A stretch of 47,432 nt of DNA from Chloroflexi bacterium UBA4733 (lineage in GTDB: Bacteria > Chloroflexota > UBA4733). The translations under genes were made by a program, and so were the position numbers. Location of the stretch: assembly GCA_002404055.1 (NCBI GenBank), contig DHIZ01000161.1:1-47432 (forward strand), given 5' to 3'. The number at the start of each line of letters is the position of its first letter. Positions within the stretch are counted from its first letter, which is position 1. Of the stretch, positions 27,241 to 36,444 are shown in pieces. The notes under the pieces are model-generated. The model searched no databases and was not told the origin of the DNA. It worked only from the letters and a program-made list of their open reading frames with translations.

Positions 27241-27434
27241 GCAGGGCCGCGACTGCCGTGAAAGTCCCCAACCAACCGAGCTGCTATCCGACGACCAGGC
27301 GCTACTTTCATTGGTGGTGGTCGTCCGAAGGACGGGGGTTACTGCGGTCTGCGGCCAACAACGAGGGGCACTGCGGTGCCCGCGTACCGCGCGACCGCAG
27401 TCGCCCAGGTGTCTTGGCCGCAGACCGCAGTCGC
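27241..27434. repeat. Inverted-repeat element, copy D
   Basis: Contains cagggccgcgactgc at its left end and gcagtcgcggccct at its right, plus actgcggtctgcggccaa (about 27341-27358) facing ttggccgcagaccgcag (about 27414-27430). Same family as copies A-C but shorter and less regular. It fills the gap between fdhD and the NrfD-type gene and may have altered the fdhD start region. Confidence 0.7.
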
Positions 27435-27484
27435 GGCCCTACCTCTTCAATCATCACCCATCGTTCGCGTGCCGCCTCCATCAC

Positions 27485-28534
27485 TCAGTGTTGTTGTGCG
27501 CCCCACCCCGGCGCACTGGCCGAAGGGCTCGTGGCCTCCAGCGTGAGCTCCCGATCCTGAGCCGAGTCGTGCCCGGCGCCGACGACAGCCCAGCGCAGCA
27601 AGGCGCCGCCGAGCAATGTTGCCCCCACCGCCAGGCTGCTCAGGAGGCGCCGGTTGCCCGCTCCAGTCAGGCCGGCAACCTCTAGGGCGACGCCGGTGGC
27701 CGTTGCCGCCGCTGCTCCGGCGAGCAGCAGCCGCGACTTTCCGCGCGTGAGGATCTTTGTTGCCGGGCCGGAGGTTGCCACGTAGCTGCCCAGCAGCGCC
27801 AGGTCGGCAACACCGAGGGCGGCGTTGAGCGGCGCCAGCACCTTCCCGACGCTCGCCTCATCGCCGGTGGCGACGCACACGAGACTTACCGCCGCCGTGC
27901 CGGTAGCAAGCGAACTGGCCATGAAGAGACCACCGAGCACTAGGCTGGTACACCAGACGGGGATGCTGGTGGTGCCGAGCAGCACGCCGGTGTAACCACC
28001 CAGCGTGAGCGCAGGAATGACACCAGCGCTGGACAGGGGCTGCGCCGGCAGACTTCGTAGCAAGGGACCCAGCAGGGGCAGTTTCTCCCACACCGCCAGT
28101 TGATGCAGGGCGAGTAACGTGGAGATCCCGCCGTGGACCGTCAGTGTCCAGGCGCCCAGGTTCATGGGTGACGACGGCTTGAACACGCGCAACATGTGGT
28201 GGAAGCGCGACGGCATCCCCAGATCGTCGATCAGCAGCGGCGGGCAGGCCAGCATCGCGACAAATGCCACGATCCGCGCGCGTTCGGCTACCTGCTCCAG
28301 GCGCGTGCCCCCGACCAGCGCGGCCAGCGCGCCAAGGGTCGCGGCGCCCGACGAGATGCCGCCGAAATAGAAGTAGGCAGCGACTTCGTGGTTCCAGGTC
28401 GGCTGTACGAGCAACGGCACGTCGCGGTAGGCGTCACGCGGGTTGGCGTGCGCCGTCCCGACACGGCCCTCGCGCTCCGGCCGGCGGCGTCTGGCCATGT
28501 CGACAAGCGACTGGCTTGGGGGGGCATTGAGCAT
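27485..28534 (-). CDS. NrfD/PsrC-type membrane subunit of formate dehydrogenase
   Basis: 349 residues with about eight or nine hydrophobic segments. TWNHEVAAYFYFGGISSGAA near the N-terminus and LIDDLGMPSRFHHMLRVFKP then SSPMNLGAWTL are the typical NrfD/polysulfide-reductase blocks. Such subunits anchor a molybdopterin/Fe-S pair to the membrane and exchange electrons with the quinone pool. They carry no haem, unlike E. coli FdnI. The gene begins 18 bases after the Fe-S subunit. The C-terminus is hydrophilic and unconserved. Confidence 0.88.
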   Translation of the reverse strand: MLNAPPSQSLVDMARRRRPEREGRVGTAHANPRDAYRDVPLLVQPTWNHEVAAYFYFGGISSGAATLGALAALVGGTRLEQVAERARIVAFVAMLACPPLLIDDLGMPSRFHHMLRVFKPSSPMNLGAWTLTVHGGISTLLALHQLAVWEKLPLLGPLLRSLPAQPLSSAGVIPALTLGGYTGVLLGTTSIPVWCTSLVLGGLFMASSLATGTAAVSLVCVATGDEASVGKVLAPLNAALGVADLALLGSYVATSGPATKILTRGKSRLLLAGAAAATATGVALEVAGLTGAGNRRLLSSLAVGATLLGGALLRWAVVGAGHDSAQDRELTLEATSPSASAPGWGAQQH

Positions 28535-28552
28535 GTTGGTTCTCCGTTGGCT

Positions 28553-29467
28553 TCAGGAACGACGTCCGCCGCCAAGCAGCAGCGCGCTCAGGGCAGTTAG
28601 ACCGATGGCCACCGCGGCACTCCAGGTATAGCGCGTACCCATGCGAGCGCTCGGGCGGCGCGGCGCCGGCGGCAGGTTATAGGCGGCTGGTTCCTCTGTC
28701 AGCAGAAAGAAGGCGCCCAGTTTCTGGTACTCGCCGGCATCGTCATTACCGTAGAGGTACGCCCGCTGCTCCCCCCGCGCCCGCAGCTCCTGCAAGCGTT
28801 GCTCGGCCCGCTCCCGCAGTTGCGTCAACGGGCCGAACTGGATGGAGTCGGTCGGGCACGACTTGGCGCAAGCCGGCTCTAACCCGTCCTTCTGGCGATC
28901 ATAGCAGAGCGTACACTTGTGGACACGCCCGTCGGCATCGCTGCGTCCCAACACACCAAAGGGGCAGGCGGGTACGCAGTAGCCGCAGCCATTGCAGACA
29001 TCCTGCTGCACGTAGACGTTGCCGAACTCGTTGTAGATGATAGCACCGGTGGGGCAGGCTTCCTGGCAGGGAGCGGCCGAGCAGTGCTTACAGACATCGC
29101 TATTAAAGAGCCAGCGCACGCCGTTGTTGGGCAACGCCTGCTCCGTGAAGCTGACGTGCCGCCAGGTCGTCGGTGAGAGGTGCAGCGTGTTGTCATAACT
29201 CTGGCCGCTCCACTTCATCCCGTCGGACGGCAGAGCGTTCCACTGCTTGCACGCCACCTCGCACGCCTTGCAGCCGATGCAGAGCGTGGCATCGGTAAAG
29301 AAGCCGGTCGCCTCCCGCGCTGGCGGCGGCGACACGACGCGCATGCCCTCCAGCAGCGACGGCGCGACATTCGCCTGCTGCGCTCGGCGTTGGACCGCCA
29401 GTTCCGGTAGATCGGGCGTTTCAGCATGCGGCGATGCGCCAACTGGCACGTTGGTCGTCAGGGCCAT
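28553..29467 (-). CDS. Formate dehydrogenase Fe-S (beta) subunit
   Basis: Four ferredoxin-type cysteine motifs: CIGCKACEVACKQWNAL, CKHCSAAPCQEACPTGAI, CNGCGYCVPACPFG and CTLCYDRQ...PACAKSCP. This is the pattern of FdnH/FdxH, which wires electrons from the catalytic subunit to the membrane. A C-terminal hydrophobic helix (WSAAVAIGLTALSALLLGGG) anchors it, as in FdnH. ATG 29467 is chosen (AAAGGA nine bases upstream); the longer frame starts inside the intergenic repeat. Between this gene and the catalytic gene lie 128 bases with repeat copy E. Confidence 0.92.
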   Translation of the reverse strand: MALTTNVPVGASPHAETPDLPELAVQRRAQQANVAPSLLEGMRVVSPPPAREATGFFTDATLCIGCKACEVACKQWNALPSDGMKWSGQSYDNTLHLSPTTWRHVSFTEQALPNNGVRWLFNSDVCKHCSAAPCQEACPTGAIIYNEFGNVYVQQDVCNGCGYCVPACPFGVLGRSDADGRVHKCTLCYDRQKDGLEPACAKSCPTDSIQFGPLTQLRERAEQRLQELRARGEQRAYLYGNDDAGEYQKLGAFFLLTEEPAAYNLPPAPRRPSARMGTRYTWSAAVAIGLTALSALLLGGGRRS

Positions 29468-29535
29468 CGCTAATTGTCCTTTCCCATAGGGCTGCGAGTG
29501 CGGGAACACACTTGGGCACCCGCACCCAACTCGAC

Positions 29536-29586
29536 GCGACCGCAGTCGCCGTGGTCCTTGGCCGCAGACCGCAGTCGCGGCCCTGT
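29536..29586. repeat. Half element of the inverted-repeat family, copy E
   Basis: gcgaccgcagtcgcc followed by ttggccgcagaccgcagtcg and cggccctgt reproduces one arm of copies B and D without a facing arm. It sits between two genes of the formate dehydrogenase operon and so would be part of their mRNA. Confidence 0.7.
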
Positions 29587-29594
29587 CCCCAACC

Positions 29595-32500
29595 TCACGC
29601 CGTCCTCCCCTCCGGCTGTGCCTGGTGGTGCGTGTCGGGCATCGGCGCGGCCTGCGGGCGGGTGATGACGTGTACGGAGGGCACGTCGGAGGCAGTGCCC
29701 AACCGGCCTTTCTGCACCTGGCAGGTCAGCGCTTTGCCCTCGTGCATACTGACGTTGGGATCGCTGATGATCGACACAAGGTCGTTGGCCATGCCACCGG
29801 CCGTCTCGCCCGCCCAACCGAAGTGGATGGGGACGCCGATCTGGTGGATCGTGCGGCCCTGGATTTGTAAGGGCTGCAGGCGTGGCGTCACCATGGCTCG
29901 TGCTTCTATGGCACCGCGCTTGCTGGTGACCACCACCCAATCGGCGTGCTCGATACCGCGCTCGGCAGCGAGCTGGGGACTCATCTCCACGAACATGGCG
30001 GGCTGTAGCTCGTTGAGCCAGCTATCAAAGCGGCTCATCGGTCCGCTCAGGTAGTGTTCGGTGATGCGGTACGTGGTCATCACGATCGGGTAGTTCGGGT
30101 CTTCCGGCGCAGCCAGGGCGTTGTCGGGCTGCTGGTGCAGGTGCACGGTGGGGTTCGCTTGCTGCCTGTACATTGCGTTGCGGACCGGTGACTCTACCGG
30201 CTCGTAGTGCGTCGGTAGCGGACCGTCCTTCGTGCCGCCGGGAGCGAAGAGCCAGCTCAGGCCATCCGGCTTCAGGATGAACGGTGCGTTGCCGGCGATA
30301 GCTGCCATGCCCTTCGCGTCGGGGTCCGGTCGGTAGCTCGGCGGCTTGGTCGGCTCGAAGTCCGGCACGTCCAGCCCTGTCCACTTTTGCTCCGCCTTGT
30401 CCCACCAGACGTACTTCTTCCGTTCGCTCCAGGGATTGCCCTCCGGGTCGGCGCTGGCGCGGTTATACAACATGCGCCGGTTGTCCGGCCAGGCCCAGGC
30501 CCAGTTGGGGTGGACGTGCTGTTCCAGGTCGCCGGTGCGCTCTTTGGCGCGGTTGCTGCCCGCCTCCGGGTAGACGCCGCAGTAGATCCAGCAGCCGCAG
30601 GCGGTGCTGCCGTCGGCTCTCAGTTCCTGATACTTCGTCAACTGTTTGCCGTCGGCGATGGTGAAACCGTTGATCTCGCGCAGCACCTTCTCGGCGTCGG
30701 GCTCGTCGGCAGCCGTACACACCGTGCCGTCGGGAAGAACGTTAGGGCGGTCGAAGGCATAGTCCCAGGTCAGGTGACGCAGACCCTGGTCGGCCTCCCT
30801 GGTGCTGGCCGCATAGAGTTCCTTCAGCCGGCGGCCAAGGTTCCACATGAACCAGAGCTCCGAGCGGCAGGCGCCGGGCGGCTCGATTGCCTGATCGTGC
30901 CATTGCAGCATGCGCTCGGTGTTGGTGAGCGTTCCCGCCTTTTCGATGCCGGTAGCCGCCGGCATGAAGAACACCTCGGTCGCGATCGTGGCAGGGTCGG
31001 GCTTGTCCGGGCCGTCTTTCCAGAAGGTCGCGCTTTCGATCAGAAAGAAGTCGCGCACCACCAGCCAGTCCAGCTTGCGCAGGCCGGCACGCGCCAGGCC
31101 GGCGTTGGGGCTGCCGGCCGCCGGGTTCTGTCCCATCAGGAAGTAGCCCTTCACCTTGCCGGCCGCCATGTCGATCGCCATCGGCAGTTGGGAGTGATCG
31201 GCGGTAACACGCGGCAGCCAGTGGAAGCCCCAGTCGTTCTCCGGCTGAGCGCCGGCGCCGTACCAGGCCTTGAGCAAGCTGATGGTGTAGCTGGGGAACT
31301 CGGCCCAGACACCCTGCTCCACCTTCTCCTGCTCCAGATAGTCGCTCAAGGAGTTGTGGTTGCGGGCTTTCGCCGGCTGGGGAATGTAGCCGGGCAAGAG
31401 GTTGTACAGCGTGGGGATGTCGGTCGAACCCTGGATGCTGGCGTGGCCGCGCATCGCCATGATGCCGCCGCCGGGTCTGCCCATGTTGCCGAGCAGCGAC
31501 TGCATGATCGCCGCTGTGCGGATAATCTGCACGCCGGTGGAGTGCTGCGTCCAGCCCACTGCGTAGACCACCGCGCCGGTGCGTTCGCGGCCGGAGTTGG
31601 CCATCAGTTGCTCCGCCACGGTCAGGAATTGTTCCTCGGTACACCCGCACTGGTCGGCCACCATCTGCGGCGTATAGCGAGCATAGTGGCGGCGCAAGAT
31701 GTTCAGGACGCAGTTCGGGTGCTGCAACGTCGGGTCGCGCTGCGGCTGCCCCTCGGGAAGCGCAGCGAGTGTCTCACTGCGCGACATGGCGCCGATGTGG
31801 ACGGGTGTCTGGGTGGGCGGCGGCGCCGGCTGGCCGGCGTAATGCCAGTTGGATTTCTCGGGATCGTAGGCTCGTTTCTGCGCATCGTAGCCGGAGAAGA
31901 TGCCGCTTTGATCCTGTTCGGCATCGACGTAACCCTCGTTGATAATCGTCGTGGCGTTGGTATAGGGAAGAACGTATTCCTTGAACCAGCGCTCCTGGGT
32001 CAGAATCTGATTGATGATGCCTCCGAGGAAAACGATGTCGGAACCGGTCCGGATCGGCACGTAGTCGGTGGCGCAAGCAGAGGTGCGACTGAAATGCGGG
32101 TCAACGTGGATGACCCGCGCGCCCTTCTCCCGCGCCTTGACGACGAAGCGGAAGCCAACCGGGTGGGCCTCCGCCATGTTGGAGCCCATAATCAGGATGC
32201 AATCGCTATATTGCAGATCCTCCTGAAAGCCCGTGGCTGCTCCACGTCCGAACGAGGTGCTCAAACTGGGCACCGAGGCGCTGTGTCATATGCGGGCCTG
32301 GTTTTCGATGGAGATGATGCCCAGGGTGTTGAAGAGCTTCTTGATCAGATAGTTCTCTTCGTTGTCCAGCGTGGCGCCACCCAGATGGCCCAGCGCCGTG
32401 GTATTGCGGATGATGTCGCCGTCTGCGTCGCGGTCGACAAAGCTGGCGTCGCGCGTCTCCTTGGTCAACTGGGCGATGCGCTCCATAGCCCAATCCAGTG

Positions 32501-32837
32501 GCTGCTCTTCCCAGTGGTCGCTGTAGGGCGCACGGTGGAGCACCACGTGCGGGCGATGGGGATTCTGGTTGAGTTGAAAGGTGTTAGCGCCCTTTGGGCA
32601 GAGGGTGCCCTCGTTGATCGGGCTGCGCGGGTCGCCCTCGATGTCGATGCACTGGCCGTCCTTGACGTAGGCGATCTGGCCGCAACCCACTGCACAGTAG
32701 GGGCAGACGCTGTTGACCGCCGTAGCGCCGCGCAGACGGGAATGCTTCTCCACCGAGTTCCTAGAAAACGGCTGCGGGTTATTGCCGAGCCGCCAGAGCG
32801 GGTTCCAGCTACGTTCCTGCCGGTCGGGGAGCGCCAT
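29595..32837 (-). CDS. Selenocysteine-containing formate dehydrogenase catalytic subunit
   Basis: Oxidises formate to CO2 at a molybdopterin site. TGA at 32288-32286 lies in frame: upstream reads SIENQARI, downstream HSASVPSLSTSFGRG. In E. coli FdnG/FdhF the same place is ARVUH, so this TGA is selenocysteine, residue 184 from ATG 32837. Without readthrough the gene would look like two genes. CPYCAVGC with Cys80 (45, 48, 52, 80) binds the N-terminal 4Fe-4S cluster. GSNMAEAHPVGFRFVVKARE, NPAAGSPNAGLARAGLRKLD, HTSTGVQ-like text and the C-terminal IHQIGVPIHFGWAGE are family blocks. No twin-arginine signal is visible at the N-terminus, nor in the frame up to 32882, so an FdnG-like Tat export is not supported. 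Total about 1080 residues. Confidence 0.93.
32254..32288 (-). promoter_or_regulatory. SECIS-like hairpin directing selenocysteine at the in-frame TGA
   Basis: TGA occupies 32288-32286. Exactly 11 bases later a stem GGTGC (32274-32270) pairs with GCACC (32260-32256). Inside, a C-A mismatch and a C-G pair close the loop AGTTT. The E. coli fdhF element also begins its upper stem 11 bases after the TGA and carries GU in the apical loop, which SelB recognises. The match in spacing and loop is close. Confidence 0.8.
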
Positions 32838-33029
32838 CGCTGCTGCCTCTCTCTCTATTGCGCGACGGACACTGCCCGTCACGCTTCACTAAGGTTTGGC
32901 CACCCTTGCAAACGCTATGCCAGCGCCTCGACGCACGACGCGGCACAAACGCTGCTCTTACCACCAATGCACACCCTGCGCGCCTACCGCACCTGCGGTC
33001 CGCGTATCCTATCAGGAAAGGAAAACCCA
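32838..33029. other. Divergent promoter region between formate dehydrogenase and the EncFtn-like gene
   Basis: About 190 bases separate two diverging starts. An imperfect hairpin gacgg-acactgc-ccgtc lies at about 32864-32880. I could not assign promoters. The shared region suggests, but does not show, joint control. Confidence 0.35.
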
Positions 33030-33347
33030 GTGGCCTTCGAGCAATATCACGAGCCGCCGGCTGAACTGCCGGAAGCCACACGCACGTTCGCCCGCATCAT
33101 CATCTCCCTCATCGAGGAGGCGGAGGCGATCAACTGGTACGAGCAACGCCTGACCGTGGAGCACGACCCGGAGGCGCGGGCCATCATGGCCAACTCCCAA
33201 CAGGAGGAGTACAAGCACTTCGGCATGGATCTGGAGTTCCTGCTACGCCGCAAGCCGAAGTGGCGCGTGGCGTTGCAGGCGATTCTCTTCAAGGAGGGCG
33301 ACATCGTGGAGCGCGGAGAGGAAGGGGAGAAGGCGGAAGGAGGATAG
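33030..33347 (+). CDS. Encapsulated-ferritin-like (EncFtn family) protein without targeting peptide
   Basis: 105 residues from GTG 33030, with AGGAAAGGA just upstream. YHEPPAELPEATRTFARIII then SLIEEAEAINWYEQRLTVEH, and DPEARAIMANSQQEEYKHFG follow the EncFtn pattern of Rhodospirillum rubrum (HEPLEVLKEET, MEELEAVDWYDQR, AILAHNRDEEKEHA). The metal ligands correspond: Glu29, Glu30, Glu32, Trp36, Glu60 and His63. EncFtn dimers form a ferroxidase site at their interface and normally ride inside an encapsulin shell. Here the C-terminus (RGEEGEKAEGG) has no shell-targeting peptide and no encapsulin gene is in the window. Its place beside formate dehydrogenase hints at iron or redox handling for that enzyme. 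Confidence 0.82.
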   Translation: MAFEQYHEPPAELPEATRTFARIIISLIEEAEAINWYEQRLTVEHDPEARAIMANSQQEEYKHFGMDLEFLLRRKPKWRVALQAILFKEGDIVERGEEGEKAEGG

Positions 33348-33363
33348 GTGGCGCATCCGCCAC

Positions 33364-33597
33364 GTGGCCCGATGCCCGGCACTTGCCGACTTGCAGCGGT
33401 TGCTCGCCACCCACGCGCCGGTTGGCGCCATTTGCCGGCATGGCGCCGAAACGCCGGACGACGGCCGCTACGCCACGCTGGCCGGCTTTCTGGTGTGCTG
33501 CCGGGACCGCACCCTGGCGATGGCAGACGGGTTTCCCTGTTCGTCGCCCTTCCTGACGCTGCACCTGGGTGGCGAGGATGGTGGGACGACGAGATAA
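33364..33597 (+). CDS. Small hypothetical protein
   Basis: 77 residues from GTG 33364, a few bases after the EncFtn-like gene. The frame ARCPALADLQRLLATHAPVG then CRHGAETPDDGRYATLAGFL looks more protein-like than the Arg/Pro-rich alternative frame over the same DNA. Two cysteine pairs (CCRD, FPCSSP) are present. No family recognised and no good ribosome site, so this is tentative. Confidence 0.4.
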   Translation: MARCPALADLQRLLATHAPVGAICRHGAETPDDGRYATLAGFLVCCRDRTLAMADGFPCSSPFLTLHLGGEDGGTTR

Positions 33598-33613
33598 GAA
33601 GGAAGGGGCGCTC

Positions 33614-35083
33614 ATGCTGTTTTCTTCGAGTAGCACGACCGGGGTAGTCGTGGCCAGGCGCGCGTTTTTGCGAAGCACGGCGACGCTGCTGGGGATTGGT
33701 CTACTTCCAGGCGTGTTGACTGCCTGTGGAGGGACGCCTTCTCTCGCCGTGACCAGTGCCAGCAGTCTGGCGACCAGTGCTGCGGCAGCACAGGTTGGCA
33801 CTTCGATTACGGGCGACGCAGTGACAAGCAGACCATCCGCCAGCATTGCCAGTGCGATGGCAACCAGCAGCGGGAACCTGGTGAAGTCCGGAGGAACGCA
33901 TCTCGTGTTCCTTGACCCGGACAACGCGACCTTGGGTGACATCAAGACGAAAGCCGTGGCGGCCTACAACAGCCTGACGGCGGGCGTCAGCGTCGAGCGC
34001 GTGTACGGCGAAGGGGCCAAGACCTACGAGAAGTTGCAGGCAATGATCGCCGGCGGCACGTCGCCGGACATCTTCTGGTCGTGGGGCTACTGGCTGAGCG
34101 CGGCGGCCTCGAAGGGAGCGTTGCGCGCCTTTGACGACTACGTGGCGCGCGAGCCGGCCGAGACCTTTGTCAGCACCTGGAGTCCGGCCGCCAAGGAAAG
34201 CGGCCAGTTTGCCGGGAAGCTCTACGGCTTCACCACCCAACTGGGTGTCCCCGGCGTCTATGTGAACGAAGACATGTTCAAGAGCAGCGGGGTCGCCTTA
34301 CCGCCAGCGGACTACGGCAGCACGACGTGGACCCTAGACGCCTTTGTCCAGTCGGCTCGCACCCTGACGCGCAACGGGCCGGACGGGTTACCGCAGCAGT
34401 TCGGCGCCAACATGTGGGGTCTCTGGTGGGCCGGCTTCAACTGGATCATCGAGGCGTTCGGCGGCGCGGTATTCGACGCGCAGCACAAGACCAGCGGGCT
34501 CGATCACCAGCAAGACATTGACGCGGTGACCTGGCTGGCCGATCTGGTACTGAAAGAGCATGTAGCGCCAACATCAGCACAGAACAAGGGCAACGCCTTC
34601 GCCTTCGATGCCGGGAAGAGTGCCATGCTGGTGACCTGGGCCCACGCCGCCGCCGATCACGCCAAGACGATCGGCAGCCGGTTCACCTGGAACCTGTACC
34701 CGTTGCCGCGCGGCGCCAAGCTCACCGTCGCGGGAGCCTCCTTCAACTGGTACTGCCTGCCGCTTGACGGCAAGCAGCCCGATCCAGCCTGGCAGTTCGT
34801 CCGCAGTATGGCCTCGCCAGGCACGGTGCAGAACTTCCTGGCCCAGGGCGTGTCCTTCCCCTACATGAGCAGCGGCCAGGACGCGATGTGGCAGGACTTC
34901 CCCAAACTGAACAAGAAGATGGCGATTGAGGCCATGCCGCTCCTGGCCATCGCCCCGCTGTTGCCCCGCGATCCGGAGATCGAGACGGCCATGAAGAAGG
35001 AAATTAATCCGGCATTCGCCGGCCAACGCAGCGTTCGTGAAGCCATGCTGGCCGCCAAGCAGGTGGTGACGCCCCTGCTCTAA
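33614..35083 (+). CDS. Extracellular solute-binding lipoprotein (family 1)
   Basis: ATG 33614 is preceded by AAGGAAGGGG. The N-terminus VVVARRAFLRSTATLLGIGL ends in VLTAC, a twin-arginine-type signal with lipobox. A long Ser/Ala linker follows, then the binding fold: THLVFLDPDNATLGDIKTKA, QAMIAGGTSPDIFWSWGYWL, GKLYGFTTQLGVPGVYVNED, FKSSGVALPP and the C-terminal AWQFVRSMASPGTVQNF. As with the other binding proteins in this window, no permease or ATPase lies beside it. Ligand unknown. Confidence 0.85.
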   Translation: MLFSSSSTTGVVVARRAFLRSTATLLGIGLLPGVLTACGGTPSLAVTSASSLATSAAAAQVGTSITGDAVTSRPSASIASAMATSSGNLVKSGGTHLVFLDPDNATLGDIKTKAVAAYNSLTAGVSVERVYGEGAKTYEKLQAMIAGGTSPDIFWSWGYWLSAAASKGALRAFDDYVAREPAETFVSTWSPAAKESGQFAGKLYGFTTQLGVPGVYVNEDMFKSSGVALPPADYGSTTWTLDAFVQSARTLTRNGPDGLPQQFGANMWGLWWAGFNWIIEAFGGAVFDAQHKTSGLDHQQDIDAVTWLADLVLKEHVAPTSAQNKGNAFAFDAGKSAMLVTWAHAAADHAKTIGSRFTWNLYPLPRGAKLTVAGASFNWYCLPLDGKQPDPAWQFVRSMASPGTVQNFLAQGVSFPYMSSGQDAMWQDFPKLNKKMAIEAMPLLAIAPLLPRDPEIETAMKKEINPAFAGQRSVREAMLAAKQVVTPLL

Positions 35084-35095
35084 ACTGAAGCCACG

Positions 35096-35458
35096 ATGGA
35101 TACCGCAGAGCGGACGGGGTACGCTTTCTCCGTGATCAGCGGAAGGAGCAGCGCGGATCAGTGCATTGCAGGCGGACCTTGCCCGTTGGGAGTTGACGGC
35201 GGGTACCCACCGCAGTGGGTGCAGGTGCGCCGACTGTGCCAGGACGAGTTGCTGATCGTCAGCGGCAACCGCAAGCCGGTGCGGACGAAACGCTGGTTCT
35301 GGGAGCGACCGCCAGTGCCGGCGCTGGCGATGGCGTTGCGACCGGCCAGGGTGCAGCCGGTGGCGCTACCCGTAGCAGCAGGGGTGGCCGATGCGGGGCG
35401 TCGGTCGGAGACGAGCTTACTCGACCGGCTGCGGGCGCTGGACGAGGAGGCGCTGTAA
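35096..35458 (+). CDS. Hypothetical protein after the solute-binding gene
   Basis: 120 residues, starting 12 bases after the binding protein. The middle YPPQWVQVRRLCQDELLIVS then KPVRTKRWFWERPPVPALAM reads naturally, and the end ETSLLDRLRALDEEAL forms a helix. No ribosome site of note and no recognised family. It may be a genuine small gene or a remnant. Confidence 0.4.
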   Translation: MDTAERTGYAFSVISGRSSADQCIAGGPCPLGVDGGYPPQWVQVRRLCQDELLIVSGNRKPVRTKRWFWERPPVPALAMALRPARVQPVALPVAAGVADAGRRSETSLLDRLRALDEEAL

Positions 35459-35580
35459 GACCCCCAAGGGCATTAGGACGGTCGGCTTCGCCATTCCGGG
35501 CCGGTGATGAGTTGAAGCTGAGCACCTTGGCCAGGAGGACGAGGAACTCAGGCATGTCGACACCGACTCACCGCACTCCT

Positions 35581-36444
35581 TTAGTGTAACGATGCGACAA
35601 TCCGCGCCAACTCCGTGCGATCGACGCCAGCGGTCGGCGAGCCTTCCAGTTGCACGACCAGCCGCGAGCGCTCAATCACGAGCGCGTTGCGTGTATAGTC
35701 CGTGAACGGCTTCGGACTACCAGCGTGCTCCGCCGTGACGCCTTTCAGATAGGTGGCCAGCTGCCCATCCACCTTGATCTCCTCTGTGGTGCCTGGGAGC
35801 GCATGCTCCACCATCGTCGGCCGACCAACCGGCTGCTCTTCGATGGACAGCAGACGAGCCGGAACGGCCGGGTCCCGATAGGTGAGGTTGATATAGACGC
35901 TGATCTCCCGATATTGCGCCGCATGGGGTAGAGCAGCCGGATTGGGTACCTGAACGGAGGATAGGGCGTAGCCGGGCGGCAGCACCGTGGGCTGGAGGAT
36001 GTGGAATGGTACCTGGGCCTGCGCTCCCGAGAGCGTCGTCTCAAGATAGACGCCTTGCCCAAAATTGTAGCCCGGTCGCAGCCTGGTCGCCGCTACAACG
36101 GAGCCGGTAGTCACAACGATGGCGAGGAGGATAGCGGCGACCAGGCCGGTCAGCAGCGGCCGACGGGCACAGCGCCGGCGCGGGGACGGCTCGGTTTCTG
36201 CTCGGTCGCCAAGCTCGATGCGGCGCATCACCTGCTCAAGAACTTGGACCCGCGGCTCGCGCCCACGTAGCGTCTCCAGGCGCTGCCGTACCGCGTCGTC
36301 AATCGCCAGCGATCGACCACAGGTCGGGCAATGCTCGGCGTGCGCCCGAATCGCTCGGGCCTCGTCGTCAGCGAGCCAGCCGAAGGCGGCGGCCTCGAGT
36401 TGGTCAGCCGACGGATGAGACGTCTCAAGGTTCACCGACCACAT
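35581..36444 (-). CDS. Anti-sigma factor with zinc-finger domain and one membrane helix
   Basis: 287 residues. HPSADQLEAAAFGWLADDEA then IRAHAEHCPTCGRSLA carries the His-x3-Cys-x2-Cys motif of zinc anti-sigma domains, some of which (RsrA) release their sigma on oxidation. PLLTGLVAAILLAIVVTTGS is a membrane span. The outer part (LQPTVLPPGYALSSVQVPNP, QLATYLKGV, LVVQLEGSPTAGVDRTELAR) resembles a DUF4367-like sensor domain. It overlaps the sigma gene by 13 bases, the normal arrangement for a cognate pair. It should hold the sigma factor at the membrane until a signal arrives. Confidence 0.88.
   Translation of the reverse strand: MWSVNLETSHPSADQLEAAAFGWLADDEARAIRAHAEHCPTCGRSLAIDDAVRQRLETLRGREPRVQVLEQVMRRIELGDRAETEPSPRRRCARRPLLTGLVAAILLAIVVTTGSVVAATRLRPGYNFGQGVYLETTLSGAQAQVPFHILQPTVLPPGYALSSVQVPNPAALPHAAQYREISVYINLTYRDPAVPARLLSIEEQPVGRPTMVEHALPGTTEEIKVDGQLATYLKGVTAEHAGSPKPFTDYTRNALVIERSRLVVQLEGSPTAGVDRTELARIVASLH

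Noticed and set aside
22567..29586. CRISPR array made of the GCGACTGCGG repeats
   Set aside because: Repeats are irregularly spaced, occur in facing orientations, and have no uniform spacers or cas genes.
30387..33029. Very long plus-strand frame opposite the formate dehydrogenase gene
   Set aside because: It is antisense to clear catalytic-subunit motifs. Only its last 106 codons, which lie beyond that gene, encode a real protein (the EncFtn-like gene).
33348..35458. Encapsulin shell gene next to the EncFtn-like protein
   Set aside because: The following genes are a small unknown and a solute-binding lipoprotein; no HK97-fold shell protein is seen.
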